DNA from: Deferribacteraceae bacterium
GTDB lineage: Bacteria; Chrysiogenota; Deferribacteres; Deferribacterales; Deferrivibrionaceae
Assembly (NCBI GenBank): GCA_020054865.1
Contig: JAIHAR010000019.1
Span: forward strand, 1 to 38,742
Direction: 5' to 3'
Length of the DNA stretch: 38,742 nt
Under the pieces are notes generated by a model. That model saw only the letters and a list, made by a program, of their open reading frames with translations. It ran no database searches and was not told where the DNA came from. This document shows positions 18,937 through 27,050 of the stretch, one piece after another (within the stretch, counting starts at the first letter, position 1; every line of letters starts with the position of its first letter). Position numbers and translations under genes: made by a program.

Positions 18937-19911
18937 ATGAAAAGATTTTTTATATTTTTAGCGGCTGCTTTATTGTTTGGTTGCAACGGGCCGGATAAGG
19001 TAGATGATAGCGAAAAAAGTGGGCAGATATCTGAAAAAAATATTGTTTTAACAATAAATAATCAGTCATTTTTCAATGAAGATATAATTAACTATGCTTA
19101 CTATATAATACAGGAAATGGATGATAACGAAACTGAAAACAAGGCAATAAAAGATAAGATTTTAAATGATTTTATCAATCATGTCCTTCTGTTAAAGGAA
19201 GCAGAAAAAGCCGGAGTAAAAGTTGACCGAAAAAAGGTCAAAAATGTACTGGAAAAATTTAACAAAGGTTTTCAAAATGAAAATATCAACATATTTAGCG
19301 GCAGAGTACAGCCCAATTTATCTCAAGTTGAAAAAGTCATTTATGAGAATATGGTAGTTCAAAAATATTTGAATAAAGTTATTGAAGAAAATTTAAAAAT
19401 AAGTGAAGATGACCTGAAAAATTATTATGATAACTTATCTATTAATGAAGAACAAAAGACCCTTTACCTTGTATGGCATATTTTCACTACCGACAAACAA
19501 AAGGCAGATAAGGCCAGGGAGCTTTTAAGACAGCGAAATTCCTTTAAAAAAGTTGCTGAAGACTATTCCGAGGATTCTTATGCAGAAAAAGGTGGAGATA
19601 TGGGTTATGTTGATATAGACGTTTTGCCTCAAGTATTTCAATATGTAAAAAAAATGCGTATAAGGCAGGTTAGCCCTGTAATAAAATCAGATTACGGCTA
19701 CCACATATTCTCTCTAAGAGACATATCAAAGACAAGCTCCAGAGTTAACTTTGAGGAAGCTACTGGCGAAATTTATCCAAAGGTATACGAAATAAAACAA
19801 AAAGAATTAATAGAAACATTAATAAAGGAGCTAAGAGCAAATGCAGAAATTAAAATTATCAATTATCCTGACTTTACTTTTAAGTTTGACAATTCAAGCA
19901 AAGACAATTGA
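18937..19911 (+). CDS. Parvulin-type peptidyl-prolyl isomerase, putative lipoprotein
   Basis: I start at the ATG at 18937, which gives MKRFFIFLAAALLFGC, a lipoprotein signal with lipobox LFGC and Cys16. The longer frame from 18907 would bury this signal. The 324-residue product has a SurA_N-like helical part (about 30-165) and one parvulin domain (about 180-285: YLVWHIFTTDKQ, FKKVAEDYSEDSYAEKGGDMGYVD, VIKSDYGYHIFSLRDI). It is likely anchored in the periplasm and helps fold outer membrane or exported proteins, like PrsA/SurA. Its 3' end overlaps the next parvulin gene by 71 bp in another frame. Confidence 0.88.
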   Translation: MKRFFIFLAAALLFGCNGPDKVDDSEKSGQISEKNIVLTINNQSFFNEDIINYAYYIIQEMDDNETENKAIKDKILNDFINHVLLLKEAEKAGVKVDRKKVKNVLEKFNKGFQNENINIFSGRVQPNLSQVEKVIYENMVVQKYLNKVIEENLKISEDDLKNYYDNLSINEEQKTLYLVWHIFTTDKQKADKARELLRQRNSFKKVAEDYSEDSYAEKGGDMGYVDIDVLPQVFQYVKKMRIRQVSPVIKSDYGYHIFSLRDISKTSSRVNFEEATGEIYPKVYEIKQKELIETLIKELRANAEIKIINYPDFTFKFDNSSKDN

Positions 19912-20752
19912 CAAGATTCTTGTTATAGTCGGGGACAAAATAATCACTCAGTATGAAGTTGAGTCTTTTAATCCCAAAAAAGTAAAGGAGATATACTCTG
20001 TTAATGACGAAAAAAAACGAAGCGAACTTTTAAAAAAATATTATCAAAGCGTGCTTGATTTCCTTGTAAATCAATACACAATTGAGATTGCTGCCGAGAG
20101 GGAAGGGATAAAGGTAAGCGAAAATGAAGTTGATACGGCAATAAATCAAATACTTGAGAAAAACAATATTACTAAGGAGCAGTTAACTGAGCTCCTTGAA
20201 AAGGAAGACCTAACTTTTCAAAAATACAAATGGCAAATTAAAATGGACATTATTAATGCAAGGCTCAATTCAAGGGTAATTTTGCCCAAAATTGTAGTCT
20301 CAGAAGAGGATATAAGAAATTATATTGACAAAAACAAGGAAAGTCTTGAGCTTGATGATACCGTTGAGCTAAGAATGATTGTTACTGATAAAAAAAATAA
20401 GGAAAATATAGAAAAAGAAATAGAAAAACTTTCATTTCCTGATCTTGCAATCAAATACTCCAGCGATAAATCAGCCAAGTCAGGTGGATATATCGGCTCA
20501 TTAAAGCTTGGGTTTCTACCTGATAACCTTAGAGAAAAACTAAAAGACAAAAAGAAGGGGGAAATTGTTGTTGTAGAAGAAGGGGACGTAATCAAATACT
20601 TTTATATTGAAAATTATAAAACAAAGTATGACATAGATGAAAAAATTAGGAGCGAAATAATTGATACCCTTAAAAAGGAACAGTACCAAAAAGTATATGA
20701 AAACTGGTTAGCCGAACATAAAAAAACAATCTTTGTAAAATATATGAACTAA
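19841..20752 (+). CDS. surA: SurA-like periplasmic peptidyl-prolyl isomerase
   Basis: The 303-residue protein starts with a classic signal peptide (MQKLKLSIILTLLLSLTIQA), then the SurA N-terminal signature IDKILVIVGDKIITQYEVE. It has a helical chaperone part and a single divergent parvulin domain (about 175-275: VELRMIVTDKK, FPDLAIKYSSDKSAKSGGYIG). GGAG lies about 9 nt before the ATG. E. coli SurA has two parvulin domains; this shorter form is common outside proteobacteria. Its first 71 bp lie inside the preceding gene, which suggests coupled translation of two chaperones working on exported proteins. Confidence 0.88.
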   Translation: MQKLKLSIILTLLLSLTIQAKTIDKILVIVGDKIITQYEVESFNPKKVKEIYSVNDEKKRSELLKKYYQSVLDFLVNQYTIEIAAEREGIKVSENEVDTAINQILEKNNITKEQLTELLEKEDLTFQKYKWQIKMDIINARLNSRVILPKIVVSEEDIRNYIDKNKESLELDDTVELRMIVTDKKNKENIEKEIEKLSFPDLAIKYSSDKSAKSGGYIGSLKLGFLPDNLREKLKDKKKGEIVVVEEGDVIKYFYIENYKTKYDIDEKIRSEIIDTLKKEQYQKVYENWLAEHKKTIFVKYMN

Positions 20753-20753
20753 G

Positions 20754-21032
20754 ATGAGGCTGGACAAGTTTTTGAAAATCTCCTTCCTGCTAAAGAGAAG
20801 GACAGTTGCCAATGAGGCTGCTGAAGAAGGATTTATTTTTGTAAATGGCAAAAAAGCCAAACCGTCATACAACGTAAAGATTGGCGATATTATAGAGCTA
20901 AATATGTGGAATTTTTATAAAAAAGTAAAAGTACTCGAAGTACCTGAAAAAGGGAATATTCCCAAAAAGGAGCTCAAAAATTACATTGAAATTCTTGAGT
21001 ACAAACCAAAAGATGTAAGTGATATCTTGTAA
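20754..21032 (+). CDS. S4-domain RNA-binding protein, RqcP/Hsp15-like
   Basis: This 92-residue S4 protein opens with MRLDKFLKISFLLKRRTVA, close to Bacillus RqcP (YabO) and to E. coli Hsp15 (HslR). These proteins bind stalled 50S subunits with peptidyl-tRNA and support ribosome rescue; RqcP drives poly-alanine tailing with RqcH. Residues 1-60 are the S4 domain, including FVNGKKAKPSYNVKIGDII. It starts one base after the surA stop and ends at a small terminator. RqcP versus Hsp15 cannot be settled without knowing whether rqcH exists in the genome. Confidence 0.85.
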   Translation: MRLDKFLKISFLLKRRTVANEAAEEGFIFVNGKKAKPSYNVKIGDIIELNMWNFYKKVKVLEVPEKGNIPKKELKNYIEILEYKPKDVSDIL

Positions 21033-21052
21033 GCCATCATAACGGCTTTTTT
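21031..21052 (+). terminator. Weak intrinsic terminator after the S4 gene
   Basis: Stem AAGCC (21031-21035) pairs with GGCTT (21044-21048) around an 8-nt loop and runs into a T tract (TTTTTT). It closes the plus-strand operon that starts at 10490. The stem is short, so read-through is likely. Confidence 0.55.
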
Positions 21053-21075
21053 ATGGGCATCAAGGTAATTTATTC

Positions 21076-21105
21076 TTGATTTTTTGCACATTTTAAACAT
21101 ATTAT
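21076..21105 (+). promoter_or_regulatory. Probable sigma70-type promoter for the FmdB-type gene
   Basis: TTGATT (21076-21081) and TATTAT (21100-21105) are separated by 18 nt. The predicted start is about 25 nt before the ATG, with a strong TAAGGAGGAG ribosome site in between. Confidence 0.5.
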
Positions 21106-21137
21106 TCGCTGAAAAATATTAGTAAGGAGGAGATAAA

Positions 21138-21416
21138 ATGCCACTTTATGAGTACAGATGTACAAAGTGTGATAACCTCTTTCAACTTATGGAAAAGCTA
21201 TCTGATTCAAGTGAAATCAGAAAATGTCCCAAGTGCGGGCAAGATGCAAAAAAGATAATCTCCCTGTCAAGTTTTCACCTAAAAGGGGGAGGCTGGTATG
21301 TAACCGACTACAAGGGGAAATCAAACGGTAACAGTGCAAACAAAGAAACTTCCTGCTCATCAGCATCACCTGATTCCCCTAAATGCAATAGCTGTCCTGC
21401 AAGCGAAAATAAATAA
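21138..21416 (+). CDS. FmdB family zinc ribbon protein
   Basis: This 92-residue protein begins MPLYEYRCTKCDNLFQ and has a second CxxC (RKCPKCG) about 20 residues on, giving the CxxC-x-CxxC zinc ribbon of the FmdB family. The tail GGGWYVTDY is also typical. The C-terminus is Ser/Asn/Cys-rich, with two more cysteine pairs' worth of residues (ETSCSSA, KCNSCPA). FmdB was proposed to regulate formamidase or transcription elsewhere, but the family role is uncertain. It is a single-gene unit with its own promoter and terminators on both sides. Confidence 0.88.
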   Translation: MPLYEYRCTKCDNLFQLMEKLSDSSEIRKCPKCGQDAKKIISLSSFHLKGGGWYVTDYKGKSNGNSANKETSCSSASPDSPKCNSCPASENK

Positions 21417-21435
21417 AGGGGGAAGGCCCCCTTTT
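21415..21435. terminator. Strong bidirectional intrinsic terminator
   Basis: AAAGGGGG (21415-21422), loop AAGG, CCCCCTTTT (21427-21435). The hairpin has a T run in both directions, so it ends the FmdB-type gene on the plus strand and the exonuclease/dnaX operon on the minus strand. Confidence 0.85.
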
Positions 21436-21436
21436 C

Positions 21437-22066
21437 TCATCTTCTTTTCAAAAACTCCAGTAATTCAAAAAGTGAAAAACATTGGGTTCTAAAAAGTTTT
21501 TTTACCGCAAATCTAAAGAAGAGCGCCGTGATCTCTGCATCATAAAGCGCTCTGTGTCTTTTAAACCCTGTCACTGATTTAAACCTGTACCTTTCTGTTA
21601 TTGCATCAAGACTATGTCCTGAAGCAAGCGGAAACAATTTTCTTGACAGGCTCAATGTATCCACAAAAATCTCAAACGGATTATCTACCAGATAGTCTTT
21701 CAGTGAATGCCTCAAAAAAGCGATATCTTTTGATGCGTTATGTGCCACAAGGACACAACCTCTTGCAAAATCTATAAAATCATATATTGCAACGCATTCA
21801 TCACAACCTTTTAACAGCTCGTCTTCACTTATTCCATGTACATCAAATGAACTCTTGCTTGCAATTGCATTGGTTTTTATAAGTCTATGAAATTTACTTT
21901 TAGATATTCTGAAATTAGCCTTTATTTTTACCGCACCAATTTCAATAATTCTATCCCCAAGCTCTGGATTTATCCCCGTGGTTTCAAAGTCAAATACCAC
22001 ATAATCTATCGCATTAAGAGGCTTATCAAGAAGAGTAATGGACTCTTCAGACAAATTTCTAATCAT
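21437..22066 (-). CDS. DnaQ-like 3'-5' exonuclease (DEDDh)
   Basis: The 209-residue protein has the DEDDh exonuclease motifs: VFDFETTG (Exo I, Asp and Glu), HNASKDIAFL (Exo II, Asp) and HRALYDAEIT (Exo III, His and Asp). It may be a proofreading subunit for DNA polymerase III or a free-standing exonuclease for DNA or RNA. No helicase or GIY-YIG domain is attached. It is the last gene of the dnaX operon, overlaps larB by 8 bp, and ends at the bidirectional terminator. A DnaE partner is not in the window. Confidence 0.9.
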   Translation of the reverse strand: MIRNLSEESITLLDKPLNAIDYVVFDFETTGINPELGDRIIEIGAVKIKANFRISKSKFHRLIKTNAIASKSSFDVHGISEDELLKGCDECVAIYDFIDFARGCVLVAHNASKDIAFLRHSLKDYLVDNPFEIFVDTLSLSRKLFPLASGHSLDAITERYRFKSVTGFKRHRALYDAEITALFFRFAVKKLFRTQCFSLFELLEFLKRR

Positions 22067-22811
22067 ACTTGCTCTTTAGTATTCTAAAGGCTGCCATTGC
22101 AGCGCCAAATCCATTGTCAATATTTGTCACAACAATACCGGATGCACAACTTGTAAGCATTGCAAAAAGAGGGGTAAATCCGTTTAGTGCCGTACCATAA
22201 CCTACAGATGTAGGCACCGCAATAATAGGCAAAGAAACCATCCCCCCGATAACGGAAGGGAGTGCTCCTTCCATCCCTGCAATAGCAATTATAACATCTG
22301 ACTCTTCAAGCTTTTCTTTGTGACTAAAAAGTCTATGCAACCCCGCAACACCGATATCCGGGTATATTTTGTTTTCAACGCCCAGTGTATTTAAAGTTTC
22401 GCTTGACTCGTAAGCAACTTTTAAATCAGAAGTCCCTGCTGTAACAATACTTACAAGTCCTTTTACTTTCTTTGGTGTATATACTTTTCTCATCATTGAA
22501 GCATGTTCCAGAAATTCGCAATCAGAGAATTTGGACTTCAGATAATCTATCTTTTCAACATCAAGGCCCGTGCATAAAAAATTTATCCCTTTTTCAATAT
22601 ACCTTTTTGCAATCTCCTCAATTTGGTATTTAGTTTTATGTCTGCCGTAAATTACCTCTTCAAAACCCTGTCTTAAATTTCTGAGCGTATCAAGAAAATA
22701 CTCTTCACCTTTTACTTCATGTGCTTTAAGGACATCCAACGCCTGTTCGGCGCTAAGCGTCCCGGATTCAACTTTCTTTAAAATTTCTATAATTTCCTTA
22801 TTGCTTACCAT
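22059..22811 (-). CDS. larB: LarB family protein (pyridinium dinucleotide carboxylase/hydrolase)
   Basis: LarB carboxylates nicotinic acid adenine dinucleotide and cleaves the phosphoanhydride bond, the first step of nickel-pincer nucleotide synthesis for lactate racemase-type enzymes. The 250-residue protein shows the N-terminal IIEILKKVESGTLSAEQALDVL and the PurE-like core VSIVTAGTSDLKVAYE, IGVAGLHRL, AGMEGALPSVIGGMV, PTSVGYG and VTNIDNGFGAA. I choose the ATG at 22811, with AAGGAC just upstream; the longer frame from 22865 would reach further into rlmE. It overlaps rlmE by 14 bp. LarC and LarE partners are absent from the window. Confidence 0.88.
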   Translation of the reverse strand: MVSNKEIIEILKKVESGTLSAEQALDVLKAHEVKGEEYFLDTLRNLRQGFEEVIYGRHKTKYQIEEIAKRYIEKGINFLCTGLDVEKIDYLKSKFSDCEFLEHASMMRKVYTPKKVKGLVSIVTAGTSDLKVAYESSETLNTLGVENKIYPDIGVAGLHRLFSHKEKLEESDVIIAIAGMEGALPSVIGGMVSLPIIAVPTSVGYGTALNGFTPLFAMLTSCASGIVVTNIDNGFGAAMAAFRILKSKYD

Positions 22812-23394
22812 TTTTAAGTCCTTGACAGATAACATATATTTCAAATGAATTTTTTCGTGTAGCATCAGGGCGAAGTATTTTTACACTGGAAAAAACCTCT
22901 TTTAATTCTTTAACAAATTCGTCTCTATCTTCTCCATCAAAAAGTTTAAATAAAAAGTTTCCATTTAATTTCAATACCCTTTTCGCAAAATTGCAAATTA
23001 TTCTAACAAGCTCAAGACTGTTTGAATGGTCAACAATTCTCTGCCCCGTAGTATTGGGAGCTGCGTCAGATACAACCGTGTCAAATTTATCAGCAATACC
23101 CAATACTCCATCAAGTGTTTCAGGTTTTGTCAAATCACCTTTTATAAAGGTTACATTTTTTCCTCTCACATTTTTTATATCAAGAATATCAACTCCAATA
23201 ACTTTACCATTTTCACTAACTATTTCTGAAAGCACCTGAAGCCACCCACCCGGAGCGCATCCGGCATCAAGAACAACATCCCCTTTTTTTATAAGCCTGT
23301 ACTTGTCATTAATCTCTTTAAGTTTATAGGCAGCCCTCGAACTGTAGCCTTCCTGTTTGGCCTTCTTGTAATAACCGTCCTTTCTCTTATACAT
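22798..23394 (-). CDS. rlmE: 23S rRNA (uridine-2552) 2'-O-methyltransferase
   Basis: RlmE (FtsJ/RrmJ) methylates U2552 in the A-loop of 23S rRNA late in 50S assembly. The 198-residue protein has the K-D-K-E tetrad: Lys24 in SRAAYKL, Asp in VVSDAAPNTTG, Lys in LFKLFDGED and Glu in KNSFEIYVI. The SAM motif is LDAGCAPGGW at 42-51. It lies 15 nt after rng and overlaps larB, in an operon rich in RNA and recombination functions. Confidence 0.95.
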   Translation of the reverse strand: MYKRKDGYYKKAKQEGYSSRAAYKLKEINDKYRLIKKGDVVLDAGCAPGGWLQVLSEIVSENGKVIGVDILDIKNVRGKNVTFIKGDLTKPETLDGVLGIADKFDTVVSDAAPNTTGQRIVDHSNSLELVRIICNFAKRVLKLNGNFLFKLFDGEDRDEFVKELKEVFSSVKILRPDATRKNSFEIYVICQGLKNGKQ

Positions 23395-23409
23395 AATTTC
23401 CCTTTGCTT

Positions 23410-24927
23410 TTAATAAGGAACAACCTCGTAGTGTTCCAGATGATAAGTTTCGTTTGATTTTATCTCAATAGAAATATTGTATATAAGCTCTATATCATCA
23501 ATACTCTCTTTTTCATAACTTAAAATCATATCTACGATATCAGGATGCGCTTCAACCAGAATACTCTTTTTTATAAAAAATGGCGCAATCCTTCTAAGTT
23601 CCCTCATAATATCATAGCATATTGTTATTTTTGATTTTACCACCCCTCGCCCTTCACAATAAGGGCAGGACTCGGTAAGGATTTTTGTAAGGCTTTCCTG
23701 TACCCTTTTTCTCGTAATCTCATAAAGACCAAGAGGGGAAATATTTACAACGGATGCCTTCGCTCTGTCGTTTGCAAGTTCATCCTCGAGCGTTTTTAGT
23801 ACCTTTTCCTTATGTTCATCCTTTTCCATATCTATAAAATCAACTATTATTATTCCCCCAATATTTCTTAACCTTAACTGCCAGGCAATCTCTTTGGCAG
23901 CTTCAATATTGGTTTTTAAGATAGTTTCCTCAAAATTTCTTTTACCAACATACTTCCCTGTGTTAACATCAATAACTGTAAGTGCTTCAGCCTGATCAAT
24001 AACAATATAACCACCCGATTTAAGCCATACCCTCCTGTCGGTAAGTCTATTTAACTCTATCTCAATATTATAGTAATCAAATATTGGCAACTCCCCTTCG
24101 TAAAGCTCAATTTTGAGATTGGCATTTGGCAAAAACTCCCGGACAAATTCTTTAATTTTTAAATATTCGCTCTTATTATCAACTATTATTTTTTTCACGT
24201 CATCATTGGTGTAATCCCTGAGTGTCCTGTATATCAGGTCGAGGTCCTCATAAAGAAGAGCAGGAGCGCCAGATTTCTTACTTAGCTCATTTGTTTTATT
24301 CCAGAGCCTCAAAAGATAATCAAGATCAGCCTTTAAATCATCAATATTTGAGCCTTCGCACACGGTTCTTGCGATTAGGCCTATCCCTTCAGGTTTTATT
24401 TCTGTCAGTATATTTTTTAATCTTTCCCTTTCAGCTTCATTTTCTATTTTTCTCGAAACCCCTATATGATCATATGTTGGCATAAGAACCAGATGTCTGC
24501 CGGGTATTGTTAGATGAGTAGTAATCCTTGCACCTTTTTGACCTATAGGCTCTTTTGCAATCTGTACTGTAATTTCCTGCCCCTCTCTAATCAAATCTTC
24601 AATTGGAACATATATGTTTTCATCTTTGCCCTGTTTGACTTCCGTCTCATCCATTACATCAGCAACTCTGTCTTCAAGGAGTGAAAATAGCTCCGCATCC
24701 TCAACATACACATCTGCAACATGCAGAAAACATGCTTTAGAAAGCCCCACATCCACAAATGCAGACTGCATCCCCGGCAATACTTTTACCACTTTGCCTT
24801 TGTATATATTGCCTACAATACCTTTATTTCTTGCTCTTTCCACATATATTTCCGAAACACTGCCGCCATCTAAAATGGCTACCCTTACTTCGTTAACCGT
24901 TGAATTTATAATTATATCTTTTGGCAC
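23410..24927 (-). CDS. rng: Ribonuclease G (RNase E/G family)
   Basis: RNase G cleaves AU-rich single-stranded RNA and matures the 5' end of 16S rRNA. The 505-residue length matches RNase G, without the long RNase E tail. An S1 domain follows the N-terminus (NIYKGKVVKVLPGMQSAFVDVG). The catalytic aspartates are Asp320 in VIDVNTG and Asp363 in IVDFIDM, with the same 43-residue spacing as E. coli Asp303/Asp346. The zinc-link CPYCEGRG is present. It starts with GTG after AAGGATAG, three bases after the mglA stop. Confidence 0.95.
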   Translation of the reverse strand: MPKDIIINSTVNEVRVAILDGGSVSEIYVERARNKGIVGNIYKGKVVKVLPGMQSAFVDVGLSKACFLHVADVYVEDAELFSLLEDRVADVMDETEVKQGKDENIYVPIEDLIREGQEITVQIAKEPIGQKGARITTHLTIPGRHLVLMPTYDHIGVSRKIENEAERERLKNILTEIKPEGIGLIARTVCEGSNIDDLKADLDYLLRLWNKTNELSKKSGAPALLYEDLDLIYRTLRDYTNDDVKKIIVDNKSEYLKIKEFVREFLPNANLKIELYEGELPIFDYYNIEIELNRLTDRRVWLKSGGYIVIDQAEALTVIDVNTGKYVGKRNFEETILKTNIEAAKEIAWQLRLRNIGGIIIVDFIDMEKDEHKEKVLKTLEDELANDRAKASVVNISPLGLYEITRKRVQESLTKILTESCPYCEGRGVVKSKITICYDIMRELRRIAPFFIKKSILVEAHPDIVDMILSYEKESIDDIELIYNISIEIKSNETYHLEHYEVVPY

Positions 24928-24930
24928 CTT

Positions 24931-25512
24931 CTATCCTTTCAATTTTATAATAATTTCTTTGGCAATCTGCTTCAAAGTTTCAAAAACGCCCACACCTTTT
25001 ATTGCAATTGCCTCAAAAGATTTCACACCCCTAAAGTTAAGTGCTTCCTCAAGCTCCTTTACCGGTACAATATCAGGCAAATCCCTCTTATTATACTGCA
25101 ACACAAGTGGTATTGTATCGAGGTCATAACCATGTTCTTTCAGGTTGTCCCTTAAATTGTCAAAACTATCCAAATTTGCATCCATTCTGTCCATTTGGGA
25201 GTCTGCCACAAACACTACCCCGTCAGCTCCCTTTAAAATAAGCTTTCTGCTGGCATCATAAAATACCTGCCCTGGTACGGTATAAAGATGAAATCTCACC
25301 TTAAACCCTTTTATTTCACCCAATTTAAGGGGCATAAAGTCAAAAAAAAGTGTCCTGTCCGTTTCAGTGGCAAGAGATATCATCTTCCCTTTCAAATTAG
25401 GGTCTGTTTTGTCGTAAATATACTGTAAATTGGCAGTTTTGCCACAAAGTCCAGGCCCATAATATACTATTTTGCAGTTAATCTCCCTTGTGGAATAATT
25501 TATAAAAGACAC
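24931..25512 (-). CDS. mglA: MglA-family small Ras-like GTPase
   Basis: This 193-residue GTPase is very close in motif content to Myxococcus/Thermus MglA: P-loop GPGLCGKT at 19-26, SLATETDRTLFFDF, switch II TVPGQVFY near 78-85, ADSQMDR and NKRD at 141-144. MglA controls polarity and motility in Myxococcus; in many non-motile bacteria its role is open. The start codon is GTG, sharing bases with the mglB stop (TAGTG), so the GTPase and its GAP are made together. RNase G follows three bases later. Confidence 0.93.
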   Translation of the reverse strand: MSFINYSTREINCKIVYYGPGLCGKTANLQYIYDKTDPNLKGKMISLATETDRTLFFDFMPLKLGEIKGFKVRFHLYTVPGQVFYDASRKLILKGADGVVFVADSQMDRMDANLDSFDNLRDNLKEHGYDLDTIPLVLQYNKRDLPDIVPVKELEEALNFRGVKSFEAIAIKGVGVFETLKQIAKEIIIKLKG

Positions 25513-26003
25513 TATTCCCCCCCTATATTGAAAAGGTTATCTATATCATCTTCCGTTATATCAGAGAAAATATTCTCTCTGTTATTTTCTTGAGAGCTTT
25601 TTTCCAGATCCCTCAGCAACTTCTCAAATACCTTCAATGATTTTTTTACCCTGAGTCTTATAAGGCCAAGAGAGGTAGTTTCATCAAATATTACCACGAG
25701 AATAAGTTTACCTGCCACAAGGCTAATATGTACGTGTTCATTTTCACCTTCATGAAAGAGTATCGAAAATTCCTTTTCACCGAGCAGGTTCGCAAGCCCT
25801 CCCGTAGCGGCCACATTACCAGCCACAAGGGCACCGATAGAAGTTTTGTCATAATTCTCAGTATTTTTACTTGACCCTATCAACTGACCATTTTTATCGA
25901 TGAGAAAAGTAGCCTTGGCATTGGATTCAACTTTGAGCCTGTTAAGTTCCACTTCAAATTTCTCAAGGATTTTTTCATCAGAAAGCCAAAAAAGATTGTC
26001 CAT
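25512..26003 (-). CDS. mglB: Roadblock/LC7 domain protein, MglB-like GTPase-activating protein
   Basis: The 163-residue protein has the roadblock/LC7 fold (about 20-130: NAKATFLIDKNGQLIGSSKN, SIGALVAGNVAATGGLANLLGE, VHISLVAGKLILVVIFD), then an acidic tail. MglB dimers activate MglA GTP hydrolysis and set its location. The ATG has a CGGAG site. An 89-nt gap separates it from recR and holds a possible promoter. Confidence 0.9.
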   Translation of the reverse strand: MDNLFWLSDEKILEKFEVELNRLKVESNAKATFLIDKNGQLIGSSKNTENYDKTSIGALVAGNVAATGGLANLLGEKEFSILFHEGENEHVHISLVAGKLILVVIFDETTSLGLIRLRVKKSLKVFEKLLRDLEKSSQENNRENIFSDITEDDIDNLFNIGGE

Positions 26004-26038
26004 CTAATCTCCGTTTTATATTAACGTCAACCATTCAT

Positions 26039-26066
26039 ATAATATCACAATATCTATGCAGTTCAA
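26039..26066 (-). promoter_or_regulatory. Possible internal promoter before mglB
   Basis: On the minus strand TTGAAC (26061-26066) and TATTAT (26039-26044) have a 16-nt spacer. They lie in the only sizeable gap of the dnaX operon, so mglBA-rng could be transcribed apart from dnaX. Confidence 0.42.
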
Positions 26067-26092
26067 ACTAAAAATTAGCCTTTATCAGGAAA

Positions 26093-26695
26093 CTAAATCA
26101 TTGCCCTCCTATTTTCAAGAGATTTTAATATCGTAACTTCATCTGCATATTCAAGATGGCTACCAATAGGTATTCCGCTTGCAATCCTTGTAATAAGAAG
26201 ATTGTTTATATGTGATAATTTCTTTCTGATATAAATTGCAGTAGTCTCCCCTTCGATATCCGGATTGGTTGCAAGTATTACCTCATTTACAGCCTCTTTT
26301 TCCACCCTTTCAATCAGCTCTTTTATCCTCAGTTTATCAGGCCCGATATCATCAAGCGGCGCAATTTTCCCTCCAAGGACGTGATATAACCCTTCAAACC
26401 TCCCGGTCGACTCAATCACAAATACATCTTTAGGTTCTTCCACTACGCAGATTATATCTTTTTTCCTGTGAGCATCGCCACAGATGCCACAGACGTCATC
26501 CTCAGAAACTCCATAGCATCTTTTGCAAATTTTCGTATTCTTTTTCAGATTAAGAAGACTTGACGCAAGTCTTTCAATGTCAGGCAATTCCTTATTTAGC
26601 AAAAAAAGAGCAAGCCGCATGGCTGTTTTTTTGCCGATACCAGGCAGTTTGCTCAGTTCAAAAACACAGTCTTCAAAGGGTTTTATTTTAAACAT
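26093..26695 (-). CDS. recR: Recombination protein RecR
   Basis: RecR acts with RecF/RecO in loading RecA at gaps. At 200 residues it has the N-terminal helix-hairpin-helix (LPGIGKKTAMRLA, 18-30), the C4 zinc finger (Cys57, 60, 69, 72), and the Toprim domain with VVEEPKDVFVIE and ATNPDIEGETTAIYI. The dnaX-ybaB-recR order is widely conserved. It starts three bases after the ybaB stop. Confidence 0.97.
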   Translation of the reverse strand: MFKIKPFEDCVFELSKLPGIGKKTAMRLALFLLNKELPDIERLASSLLNLKKNTKICKRCYGVSEDDVCGICGDAHRKKDIICVVEEPKDVFVIESTGRFEGLYHVLGGKIAPLDDIGPDKLRIKELIERVEKEAVNEVILATNPDIEGETTAIYIRKKLSHINNLLITRIASGIPIGSHLEYADEVTILKSLENRRAMI

Positions 26696-26698
26696 TAA

Positions 26699-27013
26699 TT
26701 ACATAATTCCAGGAAAATTAAGTCCCAAACCGCCGGTCACGCTTGCCATTTTCTCCTGTAGCATCTCCTGAGATTTCTTTATCCCCTCATTAACTGCCGC
26801 AACTATCAAGTCTTGAAGCATTTCAATATCATCAGGGTCAACAACGTTCTTTTCAATTGTAATACCAACAAGCTCCTGCTTGCCATTTACCTTCACAGTA
26901 ACCATTCCACCACCGGCACTCGCTTCTACCACTTCTTTTGCGGCTTCAGCCTGCATCTCTTCCATCTTTTTTTGCATTTTTTGCGCTTGTTTCATAAGCT
27001 GCTGAATATTCAT
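26699..27013 (-). CDS. ybaB: YbaB/EbfC nucleoid-associated protein
   Basis: This 104-residue dimeric DNA-binding protein has the signature N-terminal coiled coil MNIQQLMKQAQKMQKKMEEM, then GGGMVTVKVNGKQELVGI and DIEMLQDLIVAAVNEGIKK. EbfC in Borrelia binds DNA broadly and shapes the nucleoid. It lies 37 nt after dnaX and just ahead of recR, the usual place. Confidence 0.95.
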   Translation of the reverse strand: MNIQQLMKQAQKMQKKMEEMQAEAAKEVVEASAGGGMVTVKVNGKQELVGITIEKNVVDPDDIEMLQDLIVAAVNEGIKKSQEMLQEKMASVTGGLGLNFPGIM

Positions 27014-27050
27014 ATTACACCTCTTATTTATTAAATTTAACTTAAAAATG

